Positions 37,601-45,805 of a stretch of DNA of 64,000 bases are shown here, in pieces. Below the pieces are notes generated by a model, which saw only the letters and a program-made list of their open reading frames with translations, made no database searches and was not told where the DNA came from. Within the stretch, counting starts at the first letter, position 1. Each line of letters opens with the position of its first letter. The stretch spans positions 62,001 through 126,000 of the forward strand of contig JAJDWX010000030.1 in NCBI GenBank assembly GCA_022825385.1, given 5' to 3'. The position numbers were made by a program, and so were the translations under genes. The stretch comes from Rhodothermales bacterium (GTDB lineage Bacteria; Bacteroidota; Rhodothermia; Rhodothermales; VXPQ01).

Positions 37601-38249
37601 AGCGCACTGGGACCGCCGCGCCGAAGAGCTCAAGGCGCAGGAGCAAGCCGGAAAACAGGGCGCCCGGCTCAATTCGGGAGAAGCCCGCCGCCGGGCGGAC
37701 GATATGCGGGCGCGGCTCGACAGGCGAGTTGAGGAGCTGAACCTGGAGGCGGTCATCTCGCCGCTTCCGCCCATCGTTCGGGGCGGCGTACTCGTCGCGC
37801 CAAAGGGCTTGCTGGACCGGATGCAGGGCCGCGCGACCGAAACGAGCGATCCAAAGCAAGACAAGATGGCCATTGCCGCGAAGGGCCGCGAGATCGTCAT
37901 GGATATCGAACGGAAGAAAGGCTACGACCCAACCGACCGGGAATTCGACAAACTCGGCTACGATATCGAGAGTCGCATGCCGGATACGGGGCAGCTCCGG
38001 TTCATCGAGGTAAAGGCGCGGGAAGCGCAGGCCGACACGATCACCGTTACCCGAAACGAAATTCTGTATTCCCGAAACAAGCCGGATCGGTATATCCTGG
38101 CCCTCGTGCTGTACGAAGGCGACATCGGAAGCGGCGCGCATACGGTGCATTACGTCCGGCGGCCCTTCGAACGGGACCCGGACAGCAACGCATGCAGCGT
38201 GAATTACTCCATGGCGGCCCTCCTCGCGCTGGGGGAAAAGGTTTCGTAG
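34668..38249 (+). CDS. SNF2-type helicase with C-terminal DUF3883 domain
   Basis: A 1193-residue helicase-like ATPase. Walker A is DDPGAGKT near residue 128, motif II is CDEAHKM near residue 230, motif III is LMSATPH, and the helicase C domain carries TDAAGEGINLQ and QRFGRIHRIGQ. From about residue 1080 to 1165 is a DUF3883-type segment (ENRKGYDP-like DIERKKGYDPTDRE, then RFIEVKARE), a predicted nuclease-like/PD-(D/E)XK-related domain. Shine-Dalgarno GAGGA precedes the ATG at 34668. The helicase part resembles DrmD of class 1 DISARM, but no drmA/drmB/drmC is nearby. Likely the DNA-translocating or DNA-sensing subunit of the island's main system. Confidence 0.9.
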   Translation: MKLEDIRAGLVLNGVAPNEPVTALHVEPHGSEALTLVYRTASGNVDNTLLYRDSEAGLQVVEQGRPWSFEADGALFRLASEAQRIRLACLFDSMLAVHTSRVEPLPHQITAVYESMLPRQPLRFLLADDPGAGKTIMAGLLIRELIARGDLERCLIVCPGSLVEQWQGELHDRFQLPFEILTRDKAEASRTGNWFLENDLAIARLDMLARSEDDLLPKLGAKDCRWDLVVCDEAHKMSASFSGGEIKYTKRYKLGQLLSAATRHFLLMSATPHNGKDEDFQLFLGLLDEDRFAGRFREGTHKADASDLMRRMVKEKLLKMDGAPLFPERIAHTLPYKLSPQEAALYEAVTRYVREEFNRAERQASGKRRTVGFALTILQRRLASSPAAIRRSLQRRREKLEERLQDIERGVQAPASASHPSLASLSEEAWRETMEDAPDDEVKQLEEEILGLGTAAQNVEELQTEIVMLKDLEERATRVARSGEDMKWRELSGLLQKIRVGTLPSGGNAGDDAGMGAPGAPDATAPGKKIIVFTEHLDTLHYLRRRIATLFGREEAIVCIHGGMKREERLGAQEAFLHDPKALALLATDAAGEGINLQRAHLMVNYDLPWNPNRLEQRFGRIHRIGQSEVCHLWNLVAADTREGDVYQTLLAKLDTAREALGGQVFDVLGRLHFGGKSLSDLLIEAVRYGERPDIRKRQTTAIDQALDRERIRDLLEDHALAPAAMDDREVRRISADMERAEVRRLQPHFVKAFFEEAFERFGGAMKEREPKRYQIPRVPRDVRRRNPRTGVGKPVAPAYERIAFDKSLAEIPGKLPAAFVCPGHPLLDAVVDLTLERYGGLLKQGAVLVDENDDGLEPRLLFYLEHAIRNQGLDRTGAYRTISKRMLHVEMDARGRPLNMGYAPYLDYRPLAEDEPSWRRILDRPECAWLQDNPEEKAITYAIREIVPGHLEEIREARLALIAKTRAAVQDRLTKEIAHWDRRAEELKAQEQAGKQGARLNSGEARRRADDMRARLDRRVEELNLEAVISPLPPIVRGGVLVAPKGLLDRMQGRATETSDPKQDKMAIAAKGREIVMDIERKKGYDPTDREFDKLGYDIESRMPDTGQLRFIEVKAREAQADTITVTRNEILYSRNKPDRYILALVLYEGDIGSGAHTVHYVRRPFERDPDSNACSVNYSMAALLALGEKVS

Positions 38250-38254
38250 GGGCA

Positions 38255-38305
38255 TTTTGTCAAGGGATTTGTCAAGGGAAATTTCAAGCGTTTTGTCAAG
38301 CAGGG
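38255..38305 (+). repeat. Short direct repeats (TTTGTCAAGGGA type) between helicase and winged-helix genes
   Basis: Three copies, two nearly exact, of TTTGTCAAGGGA-like sequence occur within 50 bp, the third reading TTTTGTCAAGCAGGG. They lie immediately before the ATG of the winged-helix gene and could be binding sites for its product. They may also be remnants of replication slippage. Confidence 0.5.
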
Positions 38306-38314
38306 AAAGCGGCT

Positions 38315-38683
38315 ATGGCGTATGGAGACGCGGCGGGGAACCCGGAAGTCCGCGCCATGGACATAACCGAGGAAGTTACCGGGGAAGTCACCGAGGAAGT
38401 CGCCGGGGAAGTCACCGAGGAAGTTACACGGGTCGCTCCTGTAGATCGCTTGTTGCAGGAGATGTCTGGCGAAATGACCCGGCGACAAATCCAGGACGCC
38501 GTAGGCATAAAGCACGAGAATCATTTCCGAAAGGCGTACCTCGTTCCTGCGCTCCAGGCGGGCTGGATCGAAATGACCATCCCGGACAAGCCGCGCAGCA
38601 GCAAGCAGCGATATCGGCTCACGCCCGCCGGCGCCGAGCGGCGGAAACAGGGGAGAAAAAACAGGACGAACCCGGCCGGTTAA
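38315..38683 (+). CDS. Free-standing winged-helix fragment of a COG2865/Fic-type regulator
   Basis: A 122-residue protein. A repetitive TEEVTGEVTEEVAGEV stretch near residue 18 precedes a winged helix ending EMTIPDKPRSSKQRYRLTP. This combination is the usual C-terminus of COG2865 ATP-binding regulators and some Fic proteins, where repeated (Q/E)VT units link the catalytic domain to the winged helix. Here it stands alone, so it is a detached domain, possibly DNA-binding. The HATPase part of a COG2865 protein, also truncated, lies at 45806. A 24-bp unit is repeated about 2.6 times at 38369-38431. Confidence 0.6.
   Translation: MAYGDAAGNPEVRAMDITEEVTGEVTEEVAGEVTEEVTRVAPVDRLLQEMSGEMTRRQIQDAVGIKHENHFRKAYLVPALQAGWIEMTIPDKPRSSKQRYRLTPAGAERRKQGRKNRTNPAG
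38369..38431 (+). repeat. 24-bp coding tandem repeat encoding EEVxGEVT units
   Basis: The unit GAGGAAGTYRCCGGGGAAGT plus CACC occurs 2.6 times. It encodes the acidic linker of the winged-helix protein. Copy-number change would lengthen or shorten the linker in frame by 8 residues. Confidence 0.7.
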
Positions 38684-38736
38684 AAAACTTAGGCGGCGAA
38701 ATTTCGAACCTTACTTATTTAACCGGGCTGTTTTTT
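38676..38736 (+). terminator. Palindromic repeat copy C, terminator-like
   Basis: Arms CCGGTTAAAAAACTTAGG and (complement) CCGGTTAAATAAGTAAGG flank a CGAAATTTCG core, forming a long hairpin, followed by CTGTTTTTT at 38729-38736. It shares CCGGTTAAAAAA and the spacing with copies A and B of the 52-bp repeat, so that family may be bidirectional terminators. It would end transcripts from the winged-helix gene and insulate the next operon. Confidence 0.6.
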
Positions 38737-38934
38737 GGCTATTCTCAAGAGGATTCGGGCCTGCACGGGGAAGCGGGGTGCTTCGTGCGAAGAACAGGCG
38801 AAAAGGGGACAAAAAGCAACGCCCCTTTCGGGGCGACGGGCCGAAGATGCTATCTCCGGCAGGGTTATATGGCAATAATAACGTATTATCGGGAGATAAT
38901 TAGCGCAAAAGCCGTTTCCGATGCTGGGACCGCA

Positions 38935-39813
38935 ATGATTTACCACCTGCCGACCGTAAGGAGCAACCGACAAGGCTTCGAGTGCCTCGGGGAACTCGCC
39001 AAGGCCACCAAGGGTCTATTTGCCGACCGGCTCGAACTCGACATGTCCCGGGTTTCGTTTTTAGACGCCAACATGGCCGCCCCTCTGGGGGCAGTGCTTA
39101 CCCGGGCTACCGACGAATTCAATATTGTAGAAATCGTCGCTGTTCCTCGCGGAGTGGAACGCGTCCTCTGTAAAAACGAGTTTCTAACCGGTTTTGGGTA
39201 CGATTCGCTCGAGGATACCAATAATACGACAATGCCTTTTCGTCGCTTGCGCCTCAGGGACGAAGGCGCGTTCGAAAAATACATCCATTGGGAAATGAGC
39301 GGTAAAGGCATCCCGAAAATGTCCAAGAGGGCAAGTTGGATATTCAAGAAAAAAGTTTTTGAGGTCTATCAGAATGCCGTCGTTCATTCCGAATCGGAAC
39401 TCGGCGTTTTCGTCTGCGGTCAATTCTTCCCGCAACAGCATCGCCTCGACTTCACCCTCGCCGACGCGGGTATCGGAATCCGCGATGCCGTCCGCCGCTA
39501 TTTCAATGACTCCCGCATCGGTTCTGTCCCGGCTCTCAAGTGGGCGCTCAAGCCATATCACACGACGAAACGCGGCCCCCACCCCGGCGGACTGGGCCTT
39601 GATTTCCTTCAAAGATTCGCCCGCCTCAATGGAGGCAAGATTCAAATCGCTTCCCGATTCGGTTTTTACGAATTTCACGACGGCAACGAAACCTTTGCGA
39701 AGATGGCGACAGACTTCCCCGGAACGGCCGTAACGATTGAGATCAATACGAGGGACGATAGCGTATATTACCTGGAAAGCGAGATCAACGCAAACGACCT
39801 TTTTAAGCCATGA
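38935..39813 (+). CDS. STAS-like domain fused to GHKL (HATPase) domain
   Basis: A 292-residue protein. Residues about 1-100 resemble a STAS domain (RLELDMSRVSFLDANMAAPLGAVL). Residues about 145-290 are a GHKL ATPase: N-box KKKVFEVYQNAVVHSE, G1 DAGIGIRDAV and G2 HPGGLGLDFLQRFARLNGG. No histidine-kinase phosphoacceptor. The pair of STAS and GHKL domains recalls the anti-sigma/anti-anti-sigma logic. An in-frame ATG at 38869 with an AGGG site could add 22 residues. The next gene overlaps by 4 bp. Confidence 0.8.
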   Translation: MIYHLPTVRSNRQGFECLGELAKATKGLFADRLELDMSRVSFLDANMAAPLGAVLTRATDEFNIVEIVAVPRGVERVLCKNEFLTGFGYDSLEDTNNTTMPFRRLRLRDEGAFEKYIHWEMSGKGIPKMSKRASWIFKKKVFEVYQNAVVHSESELGVFVCGQFFPQQHRLDFTLADAGIGIRDAVRRYFNDSRIGSVPALKWALKPYHTTKRGPHPGGLGLDFLQRFARLNGGKIQIASRFGFYEFHDGNETFAKMATDFPGTAVTIEINTRDDSVYYLESEINANDLFKP

Positions 39814-40169
39814 ATCAACCTGTCACGGTCCGAGTATTCGACATCGTCGGCGGCCCCCTCTGCGTATCCGCCAACGACGGTCAGCTTCTGCACGACAAGA
39901 TCGCTCCGCTTTTGAAAGCAGGAATGCCGGTTGTCCTTTCTTTTGGGCGGGTGGAAATCCTTATCTCTGCGTTTCTGAACGCGGCGATAGGCCAACTATA
40001 CGGCGATCTTTCCGAGAATCGCATCCGCGATTTGCTGTCCGTTCGCGATTTGGCCACGGACGACCTCGACATGCTTGAGCATGTCGTCGAAAACGCCAAG
40101 CGGTATTTCAGCCGGCCTGAGGATTTTGACCGGGCATGGCGCGAGGAACTGGGAGATGAAGAAGAATAA
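39810..40169 (+). CDS. STAS-like DUF4325 protein
   Basis: A 119-residue protein with the DUF4325 pattern: a beta-strand/helix core VVLSFGRVEILISAFLNAAIGQLYGD near residues 40-65. DUF4325 proteins are predicted STAS-like partners of GHKL proteins. Translationally coupled on both sides (4-bp overlap upstream, 14-bp overlap with the PIN gene downstream), so the three proteins probably act together. Confidence 0.8.
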   Translation: MNQPVTVRVFDIVGGPLCVSANDGQLLHDKIAPLLKAGMPVVLSFGRVEILISAFLNAAIGQLYGDLSENRIRDLLSVRDLATDDLDMLEHVVENAKRYFSRPEDFDRAWREELGDEEE

Positions 40170-40710
40170 GGCGCATCGTCTGACGGCCTATTCGTTCAGC
40201 AAGAGCGAAACGTTCTTGCTTGACGCCAACGTATGGCTCTACCTGTATCCACCGCCATCTGGAAGGAAACGTCCTTTCGTGCAACAATACAGCGATGGCC
40301 TGAAGTCCATGCGTATTGCTGGCGCACAATTGATCATGGACGTTATGGTGCTCAGTGAGTACCTGAATACCTATGCTCGCATTGAATGGAGGGCGCTGCA
40401 TCAGACTCGGTATCCTCAATTTAAATCATTCCGCAAATCAGCGGCTTTCAAAACGGTTGGCAACGGCGCAGCCTCTTCCGTACGCTCCATGCTCAAGCTC
40501 TGCACCTGTCGCGACCACCCTTTTGCTGGGGTCGATATCAAACAAGTACTGGATGGTTTCGCAGCGGGAACAACTGACTTCAACGATAGCCTGCTTGCCG
40601 AAACGTGCCGACGCCATGGCTGGAAACTGGTTACGAATGATAGCGACTTTACTTTCGGCGGCATTGAGGTTCTGACGACAAACCCGAAACTTCTGGCCGC
40701 TTGCCCATGA
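40156..40710 (+). CDS. PIN-domain ribonuclease-like protein
   Basis: A 184-residue PIN protein. The first acidic residue is in [12 protein letters not shown] near residue 23, the middle acid in VMVLSEYLN, and the last acids in [30 protein letters not shown] proteins cut RNA, often as toxins. The usual small antitoxin is absent; the STAS/GHKL proteins just upstream may control it. The ATG at 40156 follows a good GGGAG site, and its stop overlaps the methyltransferase start by 4 bp. Confidence 0.85.
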   Translation: MKKNKAHRLTAYSFSKSETFLLDANVWLYLYPPPSGRKRPFVQQYSDGLKSMRIAGAQLIMDVMVLSEYLNTYARIEWRALHQTRYPQFKSFRKSAAFKTVGNGAASSVRSMLKLCTCRDHPFAGVDIKQVLDGFAAGTTDFNDSLLAETCRRHGWKLVTNDSDFTFGGIEVLTTNPKLLAACP

Positions 40711-43700
40711 CAGCGCCCCCCAAAAAACTCATCGAAGTAGCCCTGCCGCTGGACGCGATCAACAAGGCGTCGGCGCGGGAGAAATCCATTCGGCACGGGC
40801 ATCCGAGTACGCTGCATTTGTGGTGGGCGCGGCGGCCCCTTGCGGCGGCGCGGGCCGTGATCTTTGCGCAGATGGCGGACGACCCGTCCGAATATGCGGA
40901 CGAACTGCTTGCGGACCCGGCGACGCGGCGCAAGGCGGAGGAGGCGCTCCAAGAACGCCTTGCGGCGTGGCAAGCAAAGCAGACGCGGACGGACGATGCG
41001 GCAGATACGGAATCGTTGGTTGGCGATGCGGCAGATACGGAATCGTTGGTTGGCGAAGCGGCAGGTACGGAACCCTCGGTTGGCGAAGCGGCAGATACCG
41101 AACCCGCGATGGGCGAGGCGGCGGGAGCGAAACCGACGCTCGAAGAGGCGGCGGCGGACGTCGAGCGGGCGCGGTTGTTCGGTCTGCTGGAGGAACTGGT
41201 TACGTGGGAGAACACGACGAACGAAGCCGTGCTTGCGCGGGCGCGGAAGGAGATTCGGCGGAGTTGGCGGCGGACGTGCCAGCGCCATGCGGACGACGCG
41301 CCCGCCGCTACGCTTTTCGACCCGGATCGGCTGCCTGCTTTTCACGATCCCTTCGCGGGGGGGGGGGCTATTCCGCTTGAAGCGCAGCGCCTTGGACTGG
41401 AGGCCCACGCCAGCGATTTGAACCCGGTGGCAGTCTTGATCAACAAGGCGATGATCGAGATTCCGCCGAGGTTTGCGGATCGCGCGCCGGCGAACCCGCA
41501 GGCGCGGGCGGACGGCTCGCTGCTCGGGCGGACCTGGAAAGGGGCGCAAGGGCTGGCGGAGGACGTGCGCTACTATGGCGAGTGGATGCGCGAGGAGGCG
41601 GCGCGGCGCATCGGGCACTTGTATCCGAAGGTTGAGGTTACGGCGAAGACGGTTCTTCGGCGCCCGGATTTGAAGCGGTACGAGGGACGCAAGTTGACGG
41701 TGATCGCATGGCTCTGGGCGCGGACGGTGAAGAGCCCCAATCCGGCGTTCGCGGAGGTGGAAGTGCCGCTTTGTTCGACGTTCATGCTATCTACGAAGAA
41801 GGGTAAGGAGGCGTACGTGGAGCCGGTAATAGAGGGACGCGGGTATCGTTTCGAGGCGCGGACGGGGGCGCCAGAGGATCTGGAGGCGGCGAAAAAGGGG
41901 ACGAAGCTGGCGCGGGGAGCGAATTTCAAGTGTTTGATGAGCGAGATGCCGATGGCGGGAGATTATATCAAGGCGGAAGGCAAAGCCGGGCGAATGGGCG
42001 CGCGCTTGATGGCCATTGTCGCCGAGGGAGACCGCGGGCGCGTGTATCTGAGTCCAACGAAGGAGCATGAGGCGGTTGCGAGTCAAGCGACGCCGGAATG
42101 GGAGCCGGATGTAGCAATACCGCCAGATCGACGTTCAATGTTTACGCCGCTTTACGGGCTTACCCACTTCAAGCACCTTTTCACCTCCCGCCAGTTGACC
42201 GCTTTGACGACGTTTTCGGACCTGGTGGCGGAGGCGGCGGAGCGGGCGCGGGAGGATTTTCTTGCCAGCGAAAGGGACGCGGCCGCTGCGCTCAGCGGAA
42301 AGCAGGATGGCCCGGGCGCAGGGGATGTTTCCTTTCCCGCGGGCGCTTCCCCGGCGGCGAATGCAATGCCTCCTTTCGGTTCGTACGCAGGCAATCCGCA
42401 AAGCGAGGCCAACGCACGCCCCCTGCGCGAGGGCGGCAACGGCGCAAGAGCCTATGCCGAGGCGGTGGGGGTGTATTTGGCGTTTGCCATATCGAAAGTC
42501 GCAAATATAGGCTCATCGATTACTTCTTGGATGAATGATCGCAGTGCTTTTCGGGAGACGTTTGCCCGACAAGCGATACCAATGGTGTGGGATTACGCCG
42601 AGGCGAATCCGTTTACAAATGCTGGTGGCAGTTTAGACACAGCCCTTGAAAAAGGCTCCATGGTGATCAATGAGTTTCCCGCACTAAACGCTGGATCGGT
42701 GAAACAATTGGATGCAGCAGACCAAACAATCAGCACCGACAAAATGATTTCCACCGATCCGCCCTACTATGACAACATTGGCTACGCAGACCTGTCCGAT
42801 TTTTTCTATGTCTGGATGCGACGCTCGTTGAAATCGACATTTCCCGATCTGTTCTCTACGCTGGCCGTCCCTAAAGCCCAAGAACTGGTCGCTACGCCCT
42901 ACCGGCACGGCAGCAAGGACCAAGCGGAGACCTTCTTCCTGGACGGAATGACCCACGCGATGCGTCGCCTCACCGAACAGGCGCATCCCGCCTTTCCCGT
43001 AACCATTTACTACGCCTTCAAACAAGCGGAACGGAAGGGCAAATCGGGAACGGCCAGCACGGGCTGGGAAACCTTTCTGGATGCCGTCATTCGGTCGGGT
43101 TTCTCTGTAACAGGCACTTGGCCTGTTCGAACAGAAAGTAGTGGTCGTATTCTCGGACAGGGCACCAATGCCCTCGCCTCCTCCATCGTGCTCGTGTGCC
43201 GCCGGCGGCCCCAGGACGCTCCGCTGGGCGCCCGCCGCGAATTCAGCGACGCCTTGCGCAAGGAACTGCCCGCCGCGCTCGCCCATCTGCAATCCGGCAA
43301 CATTGCCCCCGTAGACCTGGCCCAGGCCGCCATCGGACCCGGCATGGCCGTATTCACCCGCTACGCGAGGGTGCTCCACACCTCCGGCGAAACCATGACC
43401 GTACGCGAAGCGCTGGCCATGATCAACGAAGTGCTCGACGAAGCGCTCAGGGAGCAGGAAGGCGACTTCGACCGGGACAGCCGCTGGGCGCTTGCCTGGT
43501 TCGAGCAGCACGGCTTCGCCGAAGGGGCGTACGGCGCCGCCGAAACCCTTTCCAAAGCCAAGAACACGAGCATTGCGGGCATCGTGGAGGGCGGCATCCT
43601 GGTCGCGAAAGAAGGCAAGGCGCGCCTTTTGCGCCCGGACGAACTGAGCGAACGCTGGGACCCGCTCGCCGACGAGCGGCTCTCGGTATGGGAGGCGGCG

Positions 43701-43952
43701 CATCACCTGGTGCGCGCGCTGGAGACGGGCGGCGAGATGGCGGCGGCGGAGATCGTCCGTCGCCTCGGCGGCGTAAGGGACGCGGCCCGCGAACTGGCCT
43801 ACCGGCTCTACGCGCTGTGCGAACGCAAAAAACGCCCGGCGGAAGCCCTCTCCTACAACGCCCTCGTCCAAAGCTGGCCGGAAATCGCCCGCCTCGCCCG
43901 CCAGGACCCCACCGCAGAGCAAGGCGACATGTTCGGGGAAAGGGAAACATAA
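40707..43952 (+). CDS. DUF1156 adenine-specific DNA methyltransferase
   Basis: A 1081-residue methyltransferase of the COG1743/DUF1156 type. N-terminal [20 protein letters not shown] and [14 protein letters not shown] are the DUF1156 hallmark. SAM motif I is [13 protein letters not shown] near residue 214; the catalytic motif is [20 protein letters not shown] near residue 684. Between residues 97 and 146 are five 10-residue repeats not expected in the family. An 11-G run encodes the glycines of motif I. The central part (about 42480-42900) is AT-richer than its flanks. Likely marks host DNA so the island's helicase/ATPase complex spares it. Confidence 0.9.
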   Translation: MTAPPKKLIEVALPLDAINKASAREKSIRHGHPSTLHLWWARRPLAAARAVIFAQMADDPSEYADELLADPATRRKAEEALQERLAAWQAKQTRTDDAADTESLVGDAADTESLVGEAAGTEPSVGEAADTEPAMGEAAGAKPTLEEAAADVERARLFGLLEELVTWENTTNEAVLARARKEIRRSWRRTCQRHADDAPAATLFDPDRLPAFHDPFAGGGAIPLEAQRLGLEAHASDLNPVAVLINKAMIEIPPRFADRAPANPQARADGSLLGRTWKGAQGLAEDVRYYGEWMREEAARRIGHLYPKVEVTAKTVLRRPDLKRYEGRKLTVIAWLWARTVKSPNPAFAEVEVPLCSTFMLSTKKGKEAYVEPVIEGRGYRFEARTGAPEDLEAAKKGTKLARGANFKCLMSEMPMAGDYIKAEGKAGRMGARLMAIVAEGDRGRVYLSPTKEHEAVASQATPEWEPDVAIPPDRRSMFTPLYGLTHFKHLFTSRQLTALTTFSDLVAEAAERAREDFLASERDAAAALSGKQDGPGAGDVSFPAGASPAANAMPPFGSYAGNPQSEANARPLREGGNGARAYAEAVGVYLAFAISKVANIGSSITSWMNDRSAFRETFARQAIPMVWDYAEANPFTNAGGSLDTALEKGSMVINEFPALNAGSVKQLDAADQTISTDKMISTDPPYYDNIGYADLSDFFYVWMRRSLKSTFPDLFSTLAVPKAQELVATPYRHGSKDQAETFFLDGMTHAMRRLTEQAHPAFPVTIYYAFKQAERKGKSGTASTGWETFLDAVIRSGFSVTGTWPVRTESSGRILGQGTNALASSIVLVCRRRPQDAPLGARREFSDALRKELPAALAHLQSGNIAPVDLAQAAIGPGMAVFTRYARVLHTSGETMTVREALAMINEVLDEALREQEGDFDRDSRWALAWFEQHGFAEGAYGAAETLSKAKNTSIAGIVEGGILVAKEGKARLLRPDELSERWDPLADERLSVWEAAHHLVRALETGGEMAAAEIVRRLGGVRDAARELAYRLYALCERKKRPAEALSYNALVQSWPEIARLARQDPTAEQGDMFGERET
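40995..41144 (+). repeat. Five 30-bp coding tandem repeats in the methyltransferase gene
   Basis: Units start at 40995, 41025, 41055, 41085 and 41115. The first two are identical; the rest diverge gradually. They encode [14 protein letters not shown] decapeptides. The period is a multiple of three, so copy-number changes would keep the frame. Confidence 0.9.
41357..41367 (+). repeat. Poly-G tract (11 G) inside methyltransferase motif I
   Basis: Eleven consecutive Gs encode the end of Ala and Gly-Gly-Gly-(Ala) of DPFAGGGA. Tracts of this length slip readily during replication in other bacteria; loss or gain of one G would frameshift the enzyme at its SAM-binding loop. In this assembly the frame is open. 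Confidence 0.85.
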
Positions 43953-43993
43953 TGCCCCTGTAACAATTGCATTCGGAAAGACCATCCGCCGCC

Positions 43994-45139
43994 ATGTCCC
44001 CGGAAAAAACGCATAGCCCCCTGCATCTCCCGAGCCTCTCGATCAAAGGCTTTCGGGGGATCAACGACCTGTCTATCTCAAGACTGGGCCGCGTAACGTT
44101 GCTGGCCGGAAAAAACAGCGTGGGCAAAACAACGGTGCTGGATGCCGTCCGGGTGTATGCGGCGCGGGGTCGCCGCGCTGCCCTGTCCGAGGTGCTGGAA
44201 CGTCACGGGGAAATTGCCGAATTGACGGACAGCCAAGGGGGAAAAACGGTCGGTCCGCATATAGAAGCCATCTTCCACGGACGCAACGCCTCGGAAAAAG
44301 CCTCCTTTTCCATAGGCTCGAACGGCAATTCGGATCAACTCGCCTGCGAAGCGATTCCCCCGGAAAATAACACAGCCGAGGTGTACGGATCGTACCCGGC
44401 CGACTTTTTCGAGGCTCCGGTACGAATGCTCAGGCTTGCCTTGCAAAACGAGGAATACGCCATTCCCTGGTATTTTTCTCCCCTCGCGCTCAGCTTCAAC
44501 ATCGCGCGAAATCGTCGGATATACCAATATGTATACGGCGCATCCATGGAGCACAAAATGCCTGCGCAAATATTGTGCGAATCCGTGGGGCCGGAACGGT
44601 TGGAAAATGATCGAGTCGTAGCGCTATGGGATGCGATCGCCTTGACCGACGTGGAAAAAAAGGTGGTGGACGCGATACAGCCTGTGGTCGATAAGGAAAT
44701 AGAGCGCATTGCAATAATTGGAAATGTGGACCACGAACGGCGAGTATGGATCAAAATTCGAGGACAAGCCTTTCCTGTCCCTCTCACCAGTTTTGGCGAC
44801 GGGGCCTTGCGCTTTTTTGGCGTCGCTTTGCTGCTATTAAACAGCTCAGACGGCTTTTTGCTCATTGACGAAGCGGAAAACGGCATACATCATTCCGTGC
44901 AACGCCACTTCTGGCGTATGGTCCTGAATGCAGCCATCGAGAACAACGTGCAAGTGCTGGCGACGACGCACAGTTTCGACTGCATACGCGGCTTTGCGCA
45001 AGCCGTGGCCGAACGCGAAGACGACCACGGCGCGCTCGTCCGCATCGAACGGAAAGACGACGAGATATGGGCGGTGGAATATTCGGAAAAGAATCTCAAA
45101 GCCATAGCCAATAAACAAATGGAGTTCGAAGTGAGGTAG
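43994..45139 (+). CDS. AAA-family (OLD/ABC-type) ATPase
   Basis: A 381-residue ATPase. Walker A is GKNSVGKTTVLDAV near residue 39, following the RecF/OLD-like opening IKGFRGINDLSISRLGRVTLLAG; Walker B is GFLLIDEAENGIHHSVQ, and a switch histidine occurs in LATTHSFDCI. This is the ATPase half of an OLD-like nuclease, with the TOPRIM half encoded 5 bp downstream, as in PARIS-type and other split OLD systems. The TTG at 43967 could add nine residues; the ATG is preferred. Confidence 0.85.
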   Translation: MSPEKTHSPLHLPSLSIKGFRGINDLSISRLGRVTLLAGKNSVGKTTVLDAVRVYAARGRRAALSEVLERHGEIAELTDSQGGKTVGPHIEAIFHGRNASEKASFSIGSNGNSDQLACEAIPPENNTAEVYGSYPADFFEAPVRMLRLALQNEEYAIPWYFSPLALSFNIARNRRIYQYVYGASMEHKMPAQILCESVGPERLENDRVVALWDAIALTDVEKKVVDAIQPVVDKEIERIAIIGNVDHERRVWIKIRGQAFPVPLTSFGDGALRFFGVALLLLNSSDGFLLIDEAENGIHHSVQRHFWRMVLNAAIENNVQVLATTHSFDCIRGFAQAVAEREDDHGALVRIERKDDEIWAVEYSEKNLKAIANKQMEFEVR

Positions 45140-45144
45140 ATGTT

Positions 45145-45759
45145 ATGCCTGACAAAAATTATATCCTTCTCGTTGAAGGACAGGATGACAAGCACGTCGT
45201 CCGGCACCTGTGCGATTCCGATAAAGCCATGCCCAAACTCTGGATTCGGGACAAGGGCGGAATAGAGGAGGTACTTGAGGACATCGGCTTGGCGATTTTG
45301 ACGCCGGGCTGCAAAGCCATAGGCATACTGGTAGACGCAAATGACAATCCAGACAATCGTTGGGATGCCGTGAAAAACAGGCTCCGGGAAGAGGGGGTCA
45401 TAGCGCCTTCCCAACCTGATCCAACCGGTACTATTATCGAGCATCAGCCGCGCATCGGCGTCTGGCTCATGCCCAACAATGAGCATCCCGGCGAACTGGA
45501 GAATTTCGTTGCGGAAATGATTCCGGGAGACGATCCGGTATGGCCGTTAGCCGAAGGCTATATCAACAGCATCCCTGAGCAGGATCGGAAATTTACCGAA
45601 AAGAAAAAGCCGCGAGCAAAGGTTCATGCCTGGCTCGCAACCAGGGAAGAACCCCGGCGAATGGGCGTCGCCATCCGCGCCGGAGACCTCGACGCAACCG
45701 GCCCGCTCTGCACGGCGTTTTTGACATGGTTGCGGCGCCTCTTCCAGCCGTCAGATTGA
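45145..45759 (+). CDS. TOPRIM-type DUF3226-like protein
   Basis: A 204-residue protein whose start YILLVEGQDDKHVVRHL has the catalytic TOPRIM glutamate, with the second acidic motif in AIGILVDANDNPDNRW. The region NNEHPGELENFVAEMIP is also typical of DUF3226. It likely forms the nuclease or effector subunit for the AAA ATPase encoded immediately upstream. Confidence 0.8.
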   Translation: MPDKNYILLVEGQDDKHVVRHLCDSDKAMPKLWIRDKGGIEEVLEDIGLAILTPGCKAIGILVDANDNPDNRWDAVKNRLREEGVIAPSQPDPTGTIIEHQPRIGVWLMPNNEHPGELENFVAEMIPGDDPVWPLAEGYINSIPEQDRKFTEKKKPRAKVHAWLATREEPRRMGVAIRAGDLDATGPLCTAFLTWLRRLFQPSD

Positions 45760-45805
45760 CCGCATCCATCCAGTTACGCGCCAAAACCCTTCCAAGAGAC
45801 CCGGC

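Noticed and set aside
40995..41144. CRISPR-like or transposon repeats in the methyltransferase
   Set aside because: The repeats are contiguous, in frame and coding; they are a protein repeat.
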